Shown here in pieces: positions 53,274 through 64,000 of a stretch of DNA of 64,000 bases; positions within the stretch are counted from its first letter, which is position 1; each line of letters opens with the position of its first letter. The stretch spans positions 136,926,747-136,990,746 of the forward strand of contig NC_057807.1 of assembly GCF_018294505.1 (NCBI RefSeq). The letters are read 5' to 3'. The DNA is from Triticum aestivum. Lineage: Eukaryota > Streptophyta > Magnoliopsida > Poales > Poaceae. Under the pieces are notes generated by a model. The model had not been told where the DNA came from and searched no databases. It was given only the letters and a program-made list of their open reading frames with translations. Both the position numbers and the translations under genes were made by a program.

Positions 53274-56200
53274 ATCTCCCCCATTTCGGTAATTAATGAC
53301 AATCAATTTTAAGAGAGTTTATATAAGGAATTATGCATCACCATGCAATGCAACAACCAATAATGCATGCGTATGAGATGCAAAAGTTTAGGAGAAAAAT
53401 CAAAGTAAGAAGAAATAACTCTCTAAACTTCTCCACAAAAATCTCTAAAACTTCTCCCCCATTGGCATCGATTGCCAAAATGGGCGAAAAGCTTAGAAGG
53501 CCAATATAGAATATGTTCCTCAATAGATTGTGTATTTATCAAAAGGAGTGGAATGCAATACACATATCAAAGATAAATACTAGGAGGAATACAAACTATA
53601 TTGAGGATCCAAAGATTGCTAAAGGATGATATGCCACAAAGACATAACAAAGAGAGAAACAAGCAATCAAAAGATACCAATTGAAACAAGTAATCAAAAG
53701 ATACCAATTGAACCAACTAGATCCTACGAGCCACATGAAAAAGGGTATTATGATAAGAGAAAAGAAGTGTTCTATAGAAACTAGAGAAGCTACCCATGAT
53801 TTGTGGACTATTTAGGTTTGTCTTTGGATACAACGAGCACAAAATAGGACCATCACTCCCCAAAAATCAATAGAACCTCACAACAAGTGCAAGTGAGCAT
53901 ATAGAAATTAAGCTTAGCACTTGCAACAAACACATGGTTGAGCAACATGTAAAAGATGCAACTTAGGAATAGGCTCAACCAAACCGATGTGTGTGAGTCA
54001 TGTCAAAGCACTTGAGAAGACTAATATGAGGATGAGCATTAAGCATCAACATAGTCTTGAATAAATGAGATACAAGGTGCAAGACATGTCCTTCCCATAC
54101 ACATACAAAAAAGGTAAATAGGTTCACAAGCTTACTAGAATGCAAATGAATAACCAAGGCTTGTGACAACCCATCATGAAGATAGAAAATGATAGCATTG
54201 TCAAGAAGAGGGATACCAATTGAAATGGCAAAACTCATCAAGACAAGCATGTGGGAAACAATCTTCACCACAAAAGAGTGCATCAAGATGCAACGACATA
54301 TGACCCGCACTCAACGATAAATCCTTTCCTGGAACTACCAAGAAAAAGGTGGACATGAAAGAATAAGGATATCAACTAGAGATGTAACTTCTCTCAAGTG
54401 TATAAGATTCTAGGTAGATGAATCATGATGATATCAATCCACACAGAAGGATGTACACACGAAATGGTTACAAAAAAGAACAAGATATCCAAAGGAAGCC
54501 ATAAATATACCAATAAGATGTTTTCTTGAAAGCATAGCACATGGCTAGATATGGTCTTATTGTATATAAATGAATTCCTACCACACAACCATCAAAGATA
54601 TCACAACTAGAAACATGAAATCAATGTTGAGATGCTTTGAGAACGGAAACAAGTAACACAACATGGAATAAATATCATGCCAAGATGCAACCTAGACAAG
54701 GTTTAATGCAAGAAAAGAATGCATGAAAAGATACTTGTTACCAAGATGGCATTGGAAGGATGTAGAAGAAACCAATTGAAGGTAGTAGATAGTAGTTCGT
54801 TGTGCATCCTAGCTTGACTCCAATAAGCACATGGCGACACCACCTTCCTTGTGAGTGAGCCGAGCATCCAATGCATCTCCAATTGTTCCTAGAACAACAA
54901 CACAAACAAAATGGTACCCAAACTCATTGGGACCAAAGATTTAGAGAACCAACAATACGTAGGACAAATTCCACATAAATATGTGCAAATAGATATGAAA
55001 ATGAATTTCATGCACATCTCATCCAATTTGAGACTTGGTGGAGTTTCCCGTATATATTGGGTCAAAGAAAGAAAGCATGCCAAAGAAAGTACATGAAGTT
55101 AATATGCATGCTCAAGACTTTCAAGAACCGATACCAATTGACAAAAAAATACCAAGTGAAGAAAAGATACCAAATGAATAAATCAACACTAGGAGGATGT
55201 CAACTAAAAGATACATCAAGGAATGAGATATCCATTGATACACGCAAAAACAAAGATGTCAAATTCCCAAAATAGAGAATGGTTCCAAACAAATCAAGTG
55301 ATTTACAAAGTTTCATGATGGCACAAAGTACCAAAAAGAAACGGTTTGCATTCCACCAACACACACTTTATAAGGATCACAAGGTGAGCATTCTAAGAAA
55401 AAATAGGATAGCTCCCCCAAGCATTGTGCATTATAGAGAATTTGCATTTTAATACAAAAAGCACAAGATGGGTTCACCACTTTCACTATATCTATACAAA
55501 CACTAGACAAGCTGAACGAAATAACAAGATCCAAAAGTGGTATGGAATACAATGGGAGTTGACACAATCCTAGGCAAGAGATAAGGCAAATAAAAGCAAA
55601 GGCCAATGTAAAGATGATCAATAATTTCTACCACACATAAGTGAGTACTGATTTTCAAAAGACAAGAAGTATTTGGAAATAATTCCCGTTGGTAGATAGA
55701 AAGGATATCCAACATCATCTTCACACCAAACACAAGAAAATTGCAACTTGTAGAGCTAACATGCCACCTAGGAACAAGATAGTTTACAATATCATTCTAG
55801 GTGACAATATCTCAAATGTACACATCTTCTAGGCTTGTAATATGCACATAGCATATTACTCCCCCATAATGTGATACCAATAAAAAGTTAACAAGAGGCA
55901 ATAAGAGGATCCAACAAGAGATAATTAATGGACTATTTAGAATTTGAATTTCTCATGAGAAGACATACCACACAGCGAGTAGATAATCTTGTAATATCAA
56001 TACTAGATGGTATTCCCCATGTACACACATTTATAGTATTGTGAGGTGCACAAAGCACATCACTCCCCCACAATGGGATATTCCATTAATCTCTCACAAG
56101 AGCCAACTAAGATGCAAATAAGATGCACAAAGGCTCAACGTATGACACACATGTACAAGATGTGCAAACCAACATACACATACTTGATTCCTCAAGATAA

Positions 56201-56729
56201 GCAATTTGGAGACACAACATATACAAACACATGCAAGGAACAAAACCAAAACATGCAAAGGGGCAAGTAACTTTCAACGTAAAGAATTTAAGTACAAGTT
56301 GCCGGAAGGAGGCACATTAGATATAGTATAGAAACTTGATAACCCATTTGACTTGGCTTGAGACAATAAGAATGATGAAGTTCCCTTAATTCTTCATAAT
56401 GTAGCCAAGTCTCCAATGCCCTCCAACAATACCTATTGATCAAGTTTGAGGTTGTTGGTCCCCAACCAAGTTGGTTCCTAAGAGGTTAGTCACAATAGGC
56501 TTGGCAATCCAAATGGTTATTTGCTTGAAACCACTTTGAGTACCAACAAACTTGGAGAACACATTGCCAACCTTATCCTTCCCAAGAGAATAGATATCAT
56601 CAATAATAATTGGGTTGGATAAGTTACCACTAGTGCAAGAAGAAGCGAGGTGACCTTTCTCATGACATAAGTAGCAACGTCTACTCTTCACTTTCTTCTC
56701 ACTTGATTTCTCAACTTGAGAAGCATTAG
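53274..56729 (-). mobile_element. Interior of the Sirevirus-like element, 3' part, mostly non-coding
   Basis: AT-rich, no pol domains seen. Polypurine-tract-like runs (GGGGGAG on the minus strand) occur right at the LTR (53274-53286) and again near 53455, 55411, 55858 and 56062; the last two share GTGCACA-AGCA context. Multiple polypurine tracts in the 3' interior are a described hallmark of Sireviruses. Gag remains at the right end; with pol absent this is a non-autonomous or internally deleted copy. It is cut at 56729 by a Gypsy insertion. Confidence 0.6.
56440..56729 (-). pseudogene. Copia gag fragment with zinc knuckle
   Basis: The minus-strand frame contains RCYLCHEKGHLASSC, a CX2CX4HX4C zinc knuckle that binds RNA in gag nucleocapsid. 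The frame runs on for about 65 residues after the knuckle and stops at 56440. Upstream it is cut by the Gypsy LTR at 56730, so the capsid part lies beyond that insertion, outside the window. Confidence 0.75.
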
Positions 56730-59700
56730 TGTCACATCCCTAGCTTCTGGCAATGCACTAGTCTAGCTTCATGTGTGAATCATGTTTAAATTCAAATGAA
56801 TATGAAATGGGGATGACAGAAAACCCCAGCACCCCCATTAATCCAACTAGGGTTTACTAAAATCTTTTTCAATGAACCTGAAATGCCCTTCTAAAATGTT
56901 CATCATCTTTACCTTGGTCTGGAACCCTCTGACAAAAATGGTGCACATATTTCCAGGACATCATAGGGTCACTGAATTAACCATACTCTATTTGCATTTG
57001 GGCATTTAAATGCTATATAATATTTTAAATGTCCAAATAATCATAAACTTAAATGCTTGTTGTTGGATATATTCCAAACAGTGGGCTTGAGCAAGTTTCA
57101 TGATTTTTGAGTGTGCCTAAGTATTTTAAATAAAGCCACAAAGTTACAAAAGAAATAGAAAAGAGAAAAAAAGACTAAACAGAGAAGAGAGACAGAACCT
57201 TACCTGGCAGCCCACCCGCAGCCCAACACTGTGCAGCCCAGCAGCGGCCCAACCCACCACCGCCTCCTCCTCTATCGTCTTTCTCCCCTCCTAGGAGGAC
57301 GGCGCGTGCTCGACGTGCGCACGCACGCGCCGCGGCCACCTCCTCCCTCCCAGCCTGCCTGGCTCCCACTCGACGCACCTAGACGATGCCAGCGCGACGG
57401 CTGGATGCCTTGGACCTCTCTCTCTTCCCCGAACGCTCTTCCCCTATTCTGTTCTCTCCATCGAGCGCTGACATCGCCGCCGACCGATGTTGCCGCGGCC
57501 ACCGTGCTCCCCGCGCCTCTCCGACGTGTCCCCGAGCTCCGCCCTGACCTCCTCTTCCTCCTCACCGAGCCGCGCGATGCCGGAAGCCCTAAAACAATGC
57601 CAATGCCGTCTTCTTCAACCTCGGTCCGCCGAGATCACCAGCGACCCCGCGCTCGCCTCGCTGCCTTCCCGACCTCGCTGACCCACTCGTCGTGACCGCT
57701 GTGAGCCACTGACCTTCCCCTCCTCTTCTTTTATTTCCCTATGCACCGTAGCGACTGCACCGCGCTCACCCGCACGCGCCGCCGCCCGCGCTCGTCGCTG
57801 GTGAAGCTCCGGTGACCATTTGGTCCCGGGCATGCGCCCAACGCGCTCCCCGCATTGCGTAGAGCCTTCTAGCACCTCGCCGCGCTCATTTGCGCACTGC
57901 AGCCCCATCCCCGCTTGCACCCGAGCTCCGACCGCCGCAAACCTCATCGCCGGCGCTGCTCCCGGCCACCCCAGCATCCGCCACCGCCACCGTTGGATGC
58001 GCCACTCCACCCTCTTCCCGTAGCTTCTCCCTGCGCGCCAAAAGAGCCCCTGTAGGTGAATCCCGACGCGCTCCGCTGCGTCCGGCCTCGCTGACGGCTA
58101 AACGCCGGCGGGTTGACCGCTTTGACCAGTGGGCTTTGACCCCGTCTGCCCAGGGGTTTGACCCCTCTCTCTCACTGACACGCGGGCCCCGCCCGGATAA
58201 CTAAGTTAGTTAGGGATAATCCTATTTAGGTTAGTTAGGTTAGCCGCTGACAAGTGGGCCCTAGCCCCTGTTAATTAGCTAAGTGTTAAATTAACTTAAG
58301 TTTAAACCCACAGCCACTAACGTGTGGGTCCAGGGACTAATTAGCTTAGATTAACTTTTAGTTAGTGCTAATTAACCCTGTTAGTTGACGGAGTCACTGA
58401 CCAGTGGACCCCACTGGTCAGGTTGGACCTGGACCAGCCCTGTTGACTGCTGACATCACAGTGACGTCACCCTGACGCAATGCTGACACAATAAATCATT
58501 TACTGGATTTATTCTTATACAGGAAATTCCAGAAAATGTTATTAACTTCAAAAATTCATAGAAATTAAACTGTAACTCCAAATGCAAAGATTTATATATG
58601 AAAATTGATCAGAAAAATCCAATCTTTCCATTAGTAATGGTTTCATGCATGTTAGAACACTTTAACCTTGCTGTTTAAGTGAAACAAGCTAATGCATTAA
58701 TATGACTTCATATAATGGGCTTTCATTTGAATCTTTGATTCAAATGAACTCAAACCAACCTGTTCTAGAATGCATTAGCCAAAACAAACCGATATTGGCA
58801 TGTCATAGCATGCATCATATTGTTGCATATTGCCATGTGATGATTGTGTTCTGATGTGTCTTTCGTGGTAGGTTCTGCCTCCGAGGATACCACGAATATC
58901 CGACTGAAGGGCAGTATCCTACTACCACTCCATCAGGCAAGCAAAACCCCCTTGTACATTCCGATACAATCCCACTCTCTCGCTCCTACTCTCTTTTACT
59001 GCATTAGGACAACAACGATTCAACTGTTACATGCTGCGGTAGTTGAACCCCTTTCCACTGCATGACCTGTCAATGCCACAGTAAATAGATGAAACCCACT
59101 AGCATGAGTAGGAGTTGTTTGAGCCCTGGTGTGCCTACTCATTCATGCTTGTTTGTCATGCCTGCTATTTCTTAGAGTTGTGTCAGGTCTGATTCATCGG
59201 GGATGAGTTGGAAAGTTGTGAACATGTCCTACTGTTGAGAGCTAAGTGTGTGAACACAATTTGGTAAAGGTAGAGGTGAGAGGCCATGTAGGAGTACATG
59301 GTGGGTTGTCTCATTGCAGACGTCCTCAGGAACCGAGTTCTGTGTTTGTGATCCATGAACAGTTACTACCACACATTGGGCTCCAGGTGCTCCAAGCTCT
59401 CTCGACTTATTAATCAACCTGATCTCTGTCCAGGATTTGCAACTAGTTTCTAGTGTTTGTAGGTAGTGTTAGTAGTCTACCAAGTGGCAGCCGGTACAGG
59501 TGGGCTTGGGACAGACTAGGCACAGTGGCAAGGTTTACTAAGTGGCACCCAGATGGTGGGCTTGGGAAGCCTGCTCACATCATTTGGGGCCGTGAGCGAC
59601 ACCCTGGCCGGATCTCCTTGCGGATGGAACCCAAATAGACGATAAACCCGGACTAGAGACTTTTGTGGTTAGTCAGGTCGTGGCCGACTCCCTCGCCAGG

Positions 59701-61036
59701 CTTCCGCTTGAAGGTTGTCGAGATACACAACGTGTACATGGTGGTAAGTGGCGAGAGCGTGTGTGAAGAAGTACACCCCTGCAGGATTAACATCATCTAC
59801 TCGAATAGTCGTGTCCGCGGTGAAGGACTTCTGGGTTGCCTGTATAGTTCATAGACAAGTGAAAGTGGATACTCTAAAATGCGCAAGATAAGTGTGAGTG
59901 CTATGGATGGCGTTCTCATTGGGAGACGGGAGAGAATCCATAGTGGTGTATTGATATGGTGAATATGTGGACTCGTGTGCGCCACCTCAAAAGAGTTACT
60001 TGCAGTCATAGTTTAGGATAGCCACTGAGTCAAAGCTGGCTTGCTGCAGTTAAACTCCACCACCCCCTTTGTTGATACTAATGCATATGTAGCTAGTTCT
60101 GATGTAAGTCTTGCCGGGTACATTTGTACTCACATTTGCAGATTTTATGTTTTGTAGAGAGACGTCAGTATCGCTAGTAGTTCCGTGCGGACTTCGACGT
60201 TTGGCTTGATACCTAAGGTACGTTCTTGTGCCCTCGGCAGGATCTGGTAGATAGTCAGGCTTCTTAGCCTTTTTCATTTGTAGATGTCTGTACTCAGACA
60301 TGTTAAGCTTCCACATGTGCTTTGACTTGTATGCTCTGAATGTTGGGTCATGAAACCCATGCTTGTAATATCCCGCTCCTCGGAGCCTAATATATAAATA
60401 CTTTGAGTCGTAGAGTTTCGTTGTGATGCCATGTTGTATTTACACATATCAGGCATTTGTGTGTATGATTGAAATGCTTAGTATGTGTGGGATCCGACAA
60501 CCTAGTTGTTTATCCTTGGTAGCCTATCTTGTGGGGAAATGTAGTCTTGTGCTTCCATGAGCCATAGTAGTCCGCTATAACCCGGTTCATCAGAGTCCTG
60601 CTAGCCCAGCACTACTTCTTCGGAATACTTGACTGTACGGCATGTGATTCACTTTGTTCCTGTGTCTGTCCCTTCGGGGAAATGTCACGCGGTGACATCC
60701 GGAGTCCTGCCTAGCCTGCTACAGCCCGGTTCACCGGAGTCCTGTTAGCCCAGTGCTACAGCCCGGATTCGCACGCTGCTGACCGACATGCTTGATGTTG
60801 ATTCATGTATGCATGTCCTCGTAAGTTAGTGCCACTTTTGGTTCACGACTAGTCATGTCGCCCTGGGTTCTCTGTCATCTGGATGCTAGCGACACTATCA
60901 TATACATGAGCCAAAAGGAGCAAACGGTCCCGGGCCATGGTAAGGTGACACTCGTGGGAATACCGTGCGTGAGGCTGCAAAGTGATATGAGGTGTTACCG
61001 GCTAGATCAATGTGACTTGGAATCGGGGTCCTAACA
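56730..61036 (+). mobile_element. 5' LTR of a second Gypsy element (4307 bp)
   Basis: Starts TGTCACATCCCTAGCTTC directly after the Copia gag and ends GGGGTCCTAACA, four bases before a primer-binding site. The preceding bases ATTAG are the likely TSD; the partner lies beyond the window. It contains a GC-rich kilobase (57180-58200) with spurious frames on both strands, and a TATATAAATA run at 60389. The 3' LTR is not in the window. Confidence 0.75.
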
Positions 61037-61040
61037 GCTT

Positions 61041-61053
61041 TGGTATTAGAGCC
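61041..61053 (+). promoter_or_regulatory. Primer-binding site of the second Gypsy element
   Basis: TGGTATTAGAGCC differs from the tRNA-Met-type site TGGTATCAGAGCC by one transition, as expected of an ageing copy. Confidence 0.8.
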
Positions 61054-64000
61054 TGACTGCCTGTAGGATTACCAAGCCAAACTGGTCGAAGTTGAGTCTA
61101 GAAATGCTTTACTTATATAAGGGAATTGATTGTGGAAGGGAACGTAAGGCTCTTTTTACTCTACCCTATGCCTTCTGATCTGAGTCAACCTCTTCTTTTC
61201 TACGAGGATTAAGAACTAGGATTCTCATCTTTCTATCAGGATCACGTGTTACTAATCCGTAGACTTATAGGATTGTTGGTTAAGCCTCAGTTTTGTTCCT
61301 ACTACTTCTTTGTGTTGACAGTTGGCCTCAGAACCTTGATATTGTGATGTTGAGTGGTCATGACACCATTTTTCCAAGATGTCTCAAATCTTTTGAACAT
61401 TTAGAGCCGTTATGCTGTCCGAGTCATCCCAGGTTTCTAAATAGTCCGATGCATTTGCAACTTCCTTCTTTCTGTTCCCGATGTCCTTTTGGGCCAGTTC
61501 AACCACACTAATCGGTGAGTTGAGGTACTCTATTGCCTCGACATATATTTTGGAGGTATTATTATGACCCTAGGTGTCTTAGAGGATCACCTAGTAATCT
61601 AGCCATGTTTTGTGCTCCCAGTGTGATGATTCTGGCCATTATTCTTGAAAGCATCCCGTGATGCCACTTAGTTTGTTAGTAGGCATTCTATTCGTGGGTT
61701 CTCAAACCCGAGATTCACCCTACTTACCTCATGTTGATAGTGTTTGCTAGTTCCTTTAGGATATTAGTAACCTTGCGACAGTCCTCGAGGTCCGTGGTAT
61801 TTCCTTCTTCCAAATACCATGAACCATTAAGGCAAAAGTTCTTTGAACCAAAAGATCACAATCAGAGTACTCTTGAGGAGTTCTCCATTCATAATTGTGA
61901 TTCTGCCAGTTCTACCTTTCTTCATGGGTTATCTAGAAGAAACCTGTTGAACTTGGTTGGACATATTAATCTATGCATCCACAACTCAGAAAGATATATG
62001 TCCCCTTGAGTTGTCCCTCTTCCTTTGTATTCTGACCATCGTCTATCAATTGATAGTCAGGAGTAATTGTGCATCCGTGTTATCGATGCTTATTATTCTG
62101 GTGGTCCGTCAAGCCATTCTATTTCAGAATGACTAGGAGAAACAAACTCCAGTACCTCATCCATATCCAGGATGGGTCAAAGTAGTTGTGCTCTGCAGAT
62201 CAAAATACCAATCTAGCTTTTGTTCTGTTTTACCTTGAAGTGCTACCCTCTTTATGTCGGGAATATCATAGGAATTGCACAACCTCTTATGAGTTATTGA
62301 CGTAGTGATACTTCTCGCCATAACTATTCATTCCTCAGTTCTCATGTTATTGTAACCGGAATGCCGACAAGTGAACCGTGATGTGTGAAATCAATACTCC
62401 TAGCAACCATGTTGCTTGGTAGTTAATGGACCATATCTCATTCTTAGCGTGCTGGTTATTGAGTTATCATCCTAAGAATGATCGTGCTACCTAGTCCTTA
62501 TTTGTGGTGCACTCTTCGATCAATGAGTTAGGATTGTGTCAATCCCTCGCCCTTTTGATCATATCATCTTGTCTCGAAAGCAAGATTGCTCCCGAGCTTA
62601 ATAACATACCGGTGGTTCGTGATTTTCCGATTATTTCTCGGAAGTATCGCCACGTTGTCCCCTGACTGTTATGTTTTGCTCATGATCAGGTTGGTTCTCC
62701 TATAAACCACCCCTTCTCCAAGAAATTGTGTTGGATATCCCTGAGCTAGTTGGTTAAGCTAAACAACAACTTGGAGAGTTGGAAGATAAATGCTTTATCC
62801 GACTTAGTTCATTCCAAAGGGATATCTCTTTGTATACGTGTGTTGAAGAAAGATGGTATCTTCAGAGATTGATCTCAGTGACCAAATGCTGGATCTATTG
62901 TCTTGTCCAAACTTTGATTTGAGTGTGGGTTATTCTCAAATCAACTCACAACCAATGATATTCATAATGTTTTCTTACTCTTGGTTGACCCCTCGAGCAT
63001 GCACCATTATATCTTTTGGGTCTGACCAATACTATCGCCTTGTTCACATAGTTGTCGAATTCCACCTTCATGGGAATCTTGATGACTTGTCGTTGAGCCC
63101 ATCAACAATATTTTATCTCGTCCATGATTCGTCTTGAACATTAAGCTAGTGTTGGAAACTTTTGTAAGCATTACCTTCATGTCCTGTGCATGAAGTATAT
63201 GCTTGGTGTAAGAAGTGATTTTCTCCAAGTTCACATGCATTAGGTGTAAGTTGCCGCCGTGAATTCGAGAAAGTTTGTTTTTGCTTCCTCCGGAATCGTC
63301 CCAAGTCAGTCATGCATGTGCGAAGTATTCTATGGTCTGATAGGCTCGCTACCACCATTCCATATGTATTCCCTAGCACACCAAGCCACTCACTGATTTG
63401 TTCTAGGAAAAGGAGTTAAGTGATAATCCATGTTAATGCAAAAGACTTCGATATCCTCGATGATGGTTCCCCACCTGAACTCTGTAGTGTTTCGTTGTAA
63501 GCCTACTATGGTCATTCTTGTCTGGGACAGCGTGTTCACATGTGTGTAGCAGCACCAGCTCATGTTTTGGAGCTTGCTATCGTAGTTCATTTCCCGAGAA
63601 TCTCGCAACATCATCTCGTCAATTTGTGTTGCAAACTTTCATTTTCTTCTAGACTCAATGAGTCTGGAATATCCTATTACCAACAAGATCTAAATCTCAG
63701 GAAGATATGATGGTTGGACCTTTTCCAGGAATTATAATGTTGGTCTTTCTAAACCGGTAAGGTGGATGTCATGGCCAACACACCCAGCCGGAAGACCTAT
63801 CATTGTAGTATCTTGATTGAGGAAGTTGGCCACCTCCCCATAAGGATTTCGTAGGATTTACTCCAGTAGTTATTCCTTATGGATTCTTGTGCTCCAGAAG
63901 TTTGACCTTTTACTTGATGTTCAAGATTCCAAACCATATCAAATGGGTTACGCTAGTACATCAAGGAGAACATTAGAAGCGAAGTGCTAAATGTCTCTCG
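61054..64000 (+). pseudogene. Degenerate gag-pol of the second Gypsy element, runs off the window
   Basis: No long frame survives. Traces of reverse transcriptase are legible in shifting frames near 62690-62870: YKPPLLQEI, then LGELEDKCFIRLSSFQRDIS, then VLKKDGIF, matching the Gypsy pattern of Y-K-x-P-Y, G-F-I-R-P-S-x-S-P and K-K-D-G-x-x-R. Many stops separate them. Gag is not recognisable. The decay is far greater than in the chromovirus at 30459-44750. Confidence 0.6.

Noticed and set aside
57231..58204. 154-codon and other frames near 57.2-58.2 kb
   Set aside because: They are GC-rich LTR sequence with competing frames on both strands; no motif.

Overview
The window reads as intergenic DNA from a large grass genome, most likely a Triticeae species (wheat, Aegilops or barley relatives). 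I infer this from nested LTR retrotransposons with very long LTRs, CACTA-type ends with kilobase-long subterminal repeats, many small Stowaway-type MITEs, plant splice sites and plant gene families (AP2/ERF, F-box/DUF295, SINA). Nothing is prokaryotic. There is one assembly gap (26649-26965). I could not assign a species or chromosome.

Left third (1-22660): a mosaic of decayed gene pieces and small transposons. In order: exons of a plant En/Spm-type (Ptta/Transposase_24-like) protein (minus, 765-2100); a Stowaway MITE; polypyrimidine low-complexity tracts; a foldback element with Helitron-like hairpin ends and a second partial copy; a coiled-coil exon fragment with a 36-bp repeat; an AP2/ERF fragment with its TATA box; a 3'-5' exonuclease-like gene with one nonsense codon; a 5'-truncated LINE with a perfect target-site duplication (TSD) in an old MITE; a TATA-driven repetitive reading frame with three internal TAG codons; a three-level MITE nest in a hAT-like element; a SINA-like gene interrupted by a 349-bp segment; and an F-box/DUF295 gene that is complete with its intron except for a TGA at codon 9.

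Middle (22660-50450): two CACTA-like arms face each other, one ending TAGTG at 27482 and the other starting CACTA at 46368, so they form a large inverted repeat. Between them lie about 1.4 kb of older sequence with a two-exon gene fragment, two solo LTRs sharing the target site GGTAC, and, inside the first of these, a 14.3-kb Ty3/Gypsy chromovirus (minus, Tekay/Del-like, LTRs about 4.3 kb, TSD AGACG). Its gag-pol is broken by stops and frameshifts. It carries an extra intact 259-codon frame between the primer-binding site and gag.

Right (50650-64000): the 3' LTR and part of the interior of a minus-strand Copia element with Sirevirus-like repeated polypurine tracts and a gag zinc knuckle. It is interrupted at 56730 by a second Gypsy element (plus strand, 4.3-kb 5' LTR) whose degenerate interior runs off the window.

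No gene here looks both intact and undisturbed. The best gene-like loci are the F-box/DUF295 gene, the exonuclease-like gene and the SINA-like gene, each with one main lesion. The points most worth a second look are the extra frame in the chromovirus, the threefold GGTAC arrangement, the facing CACTA arms, and the foldback with Helitron-like ends.
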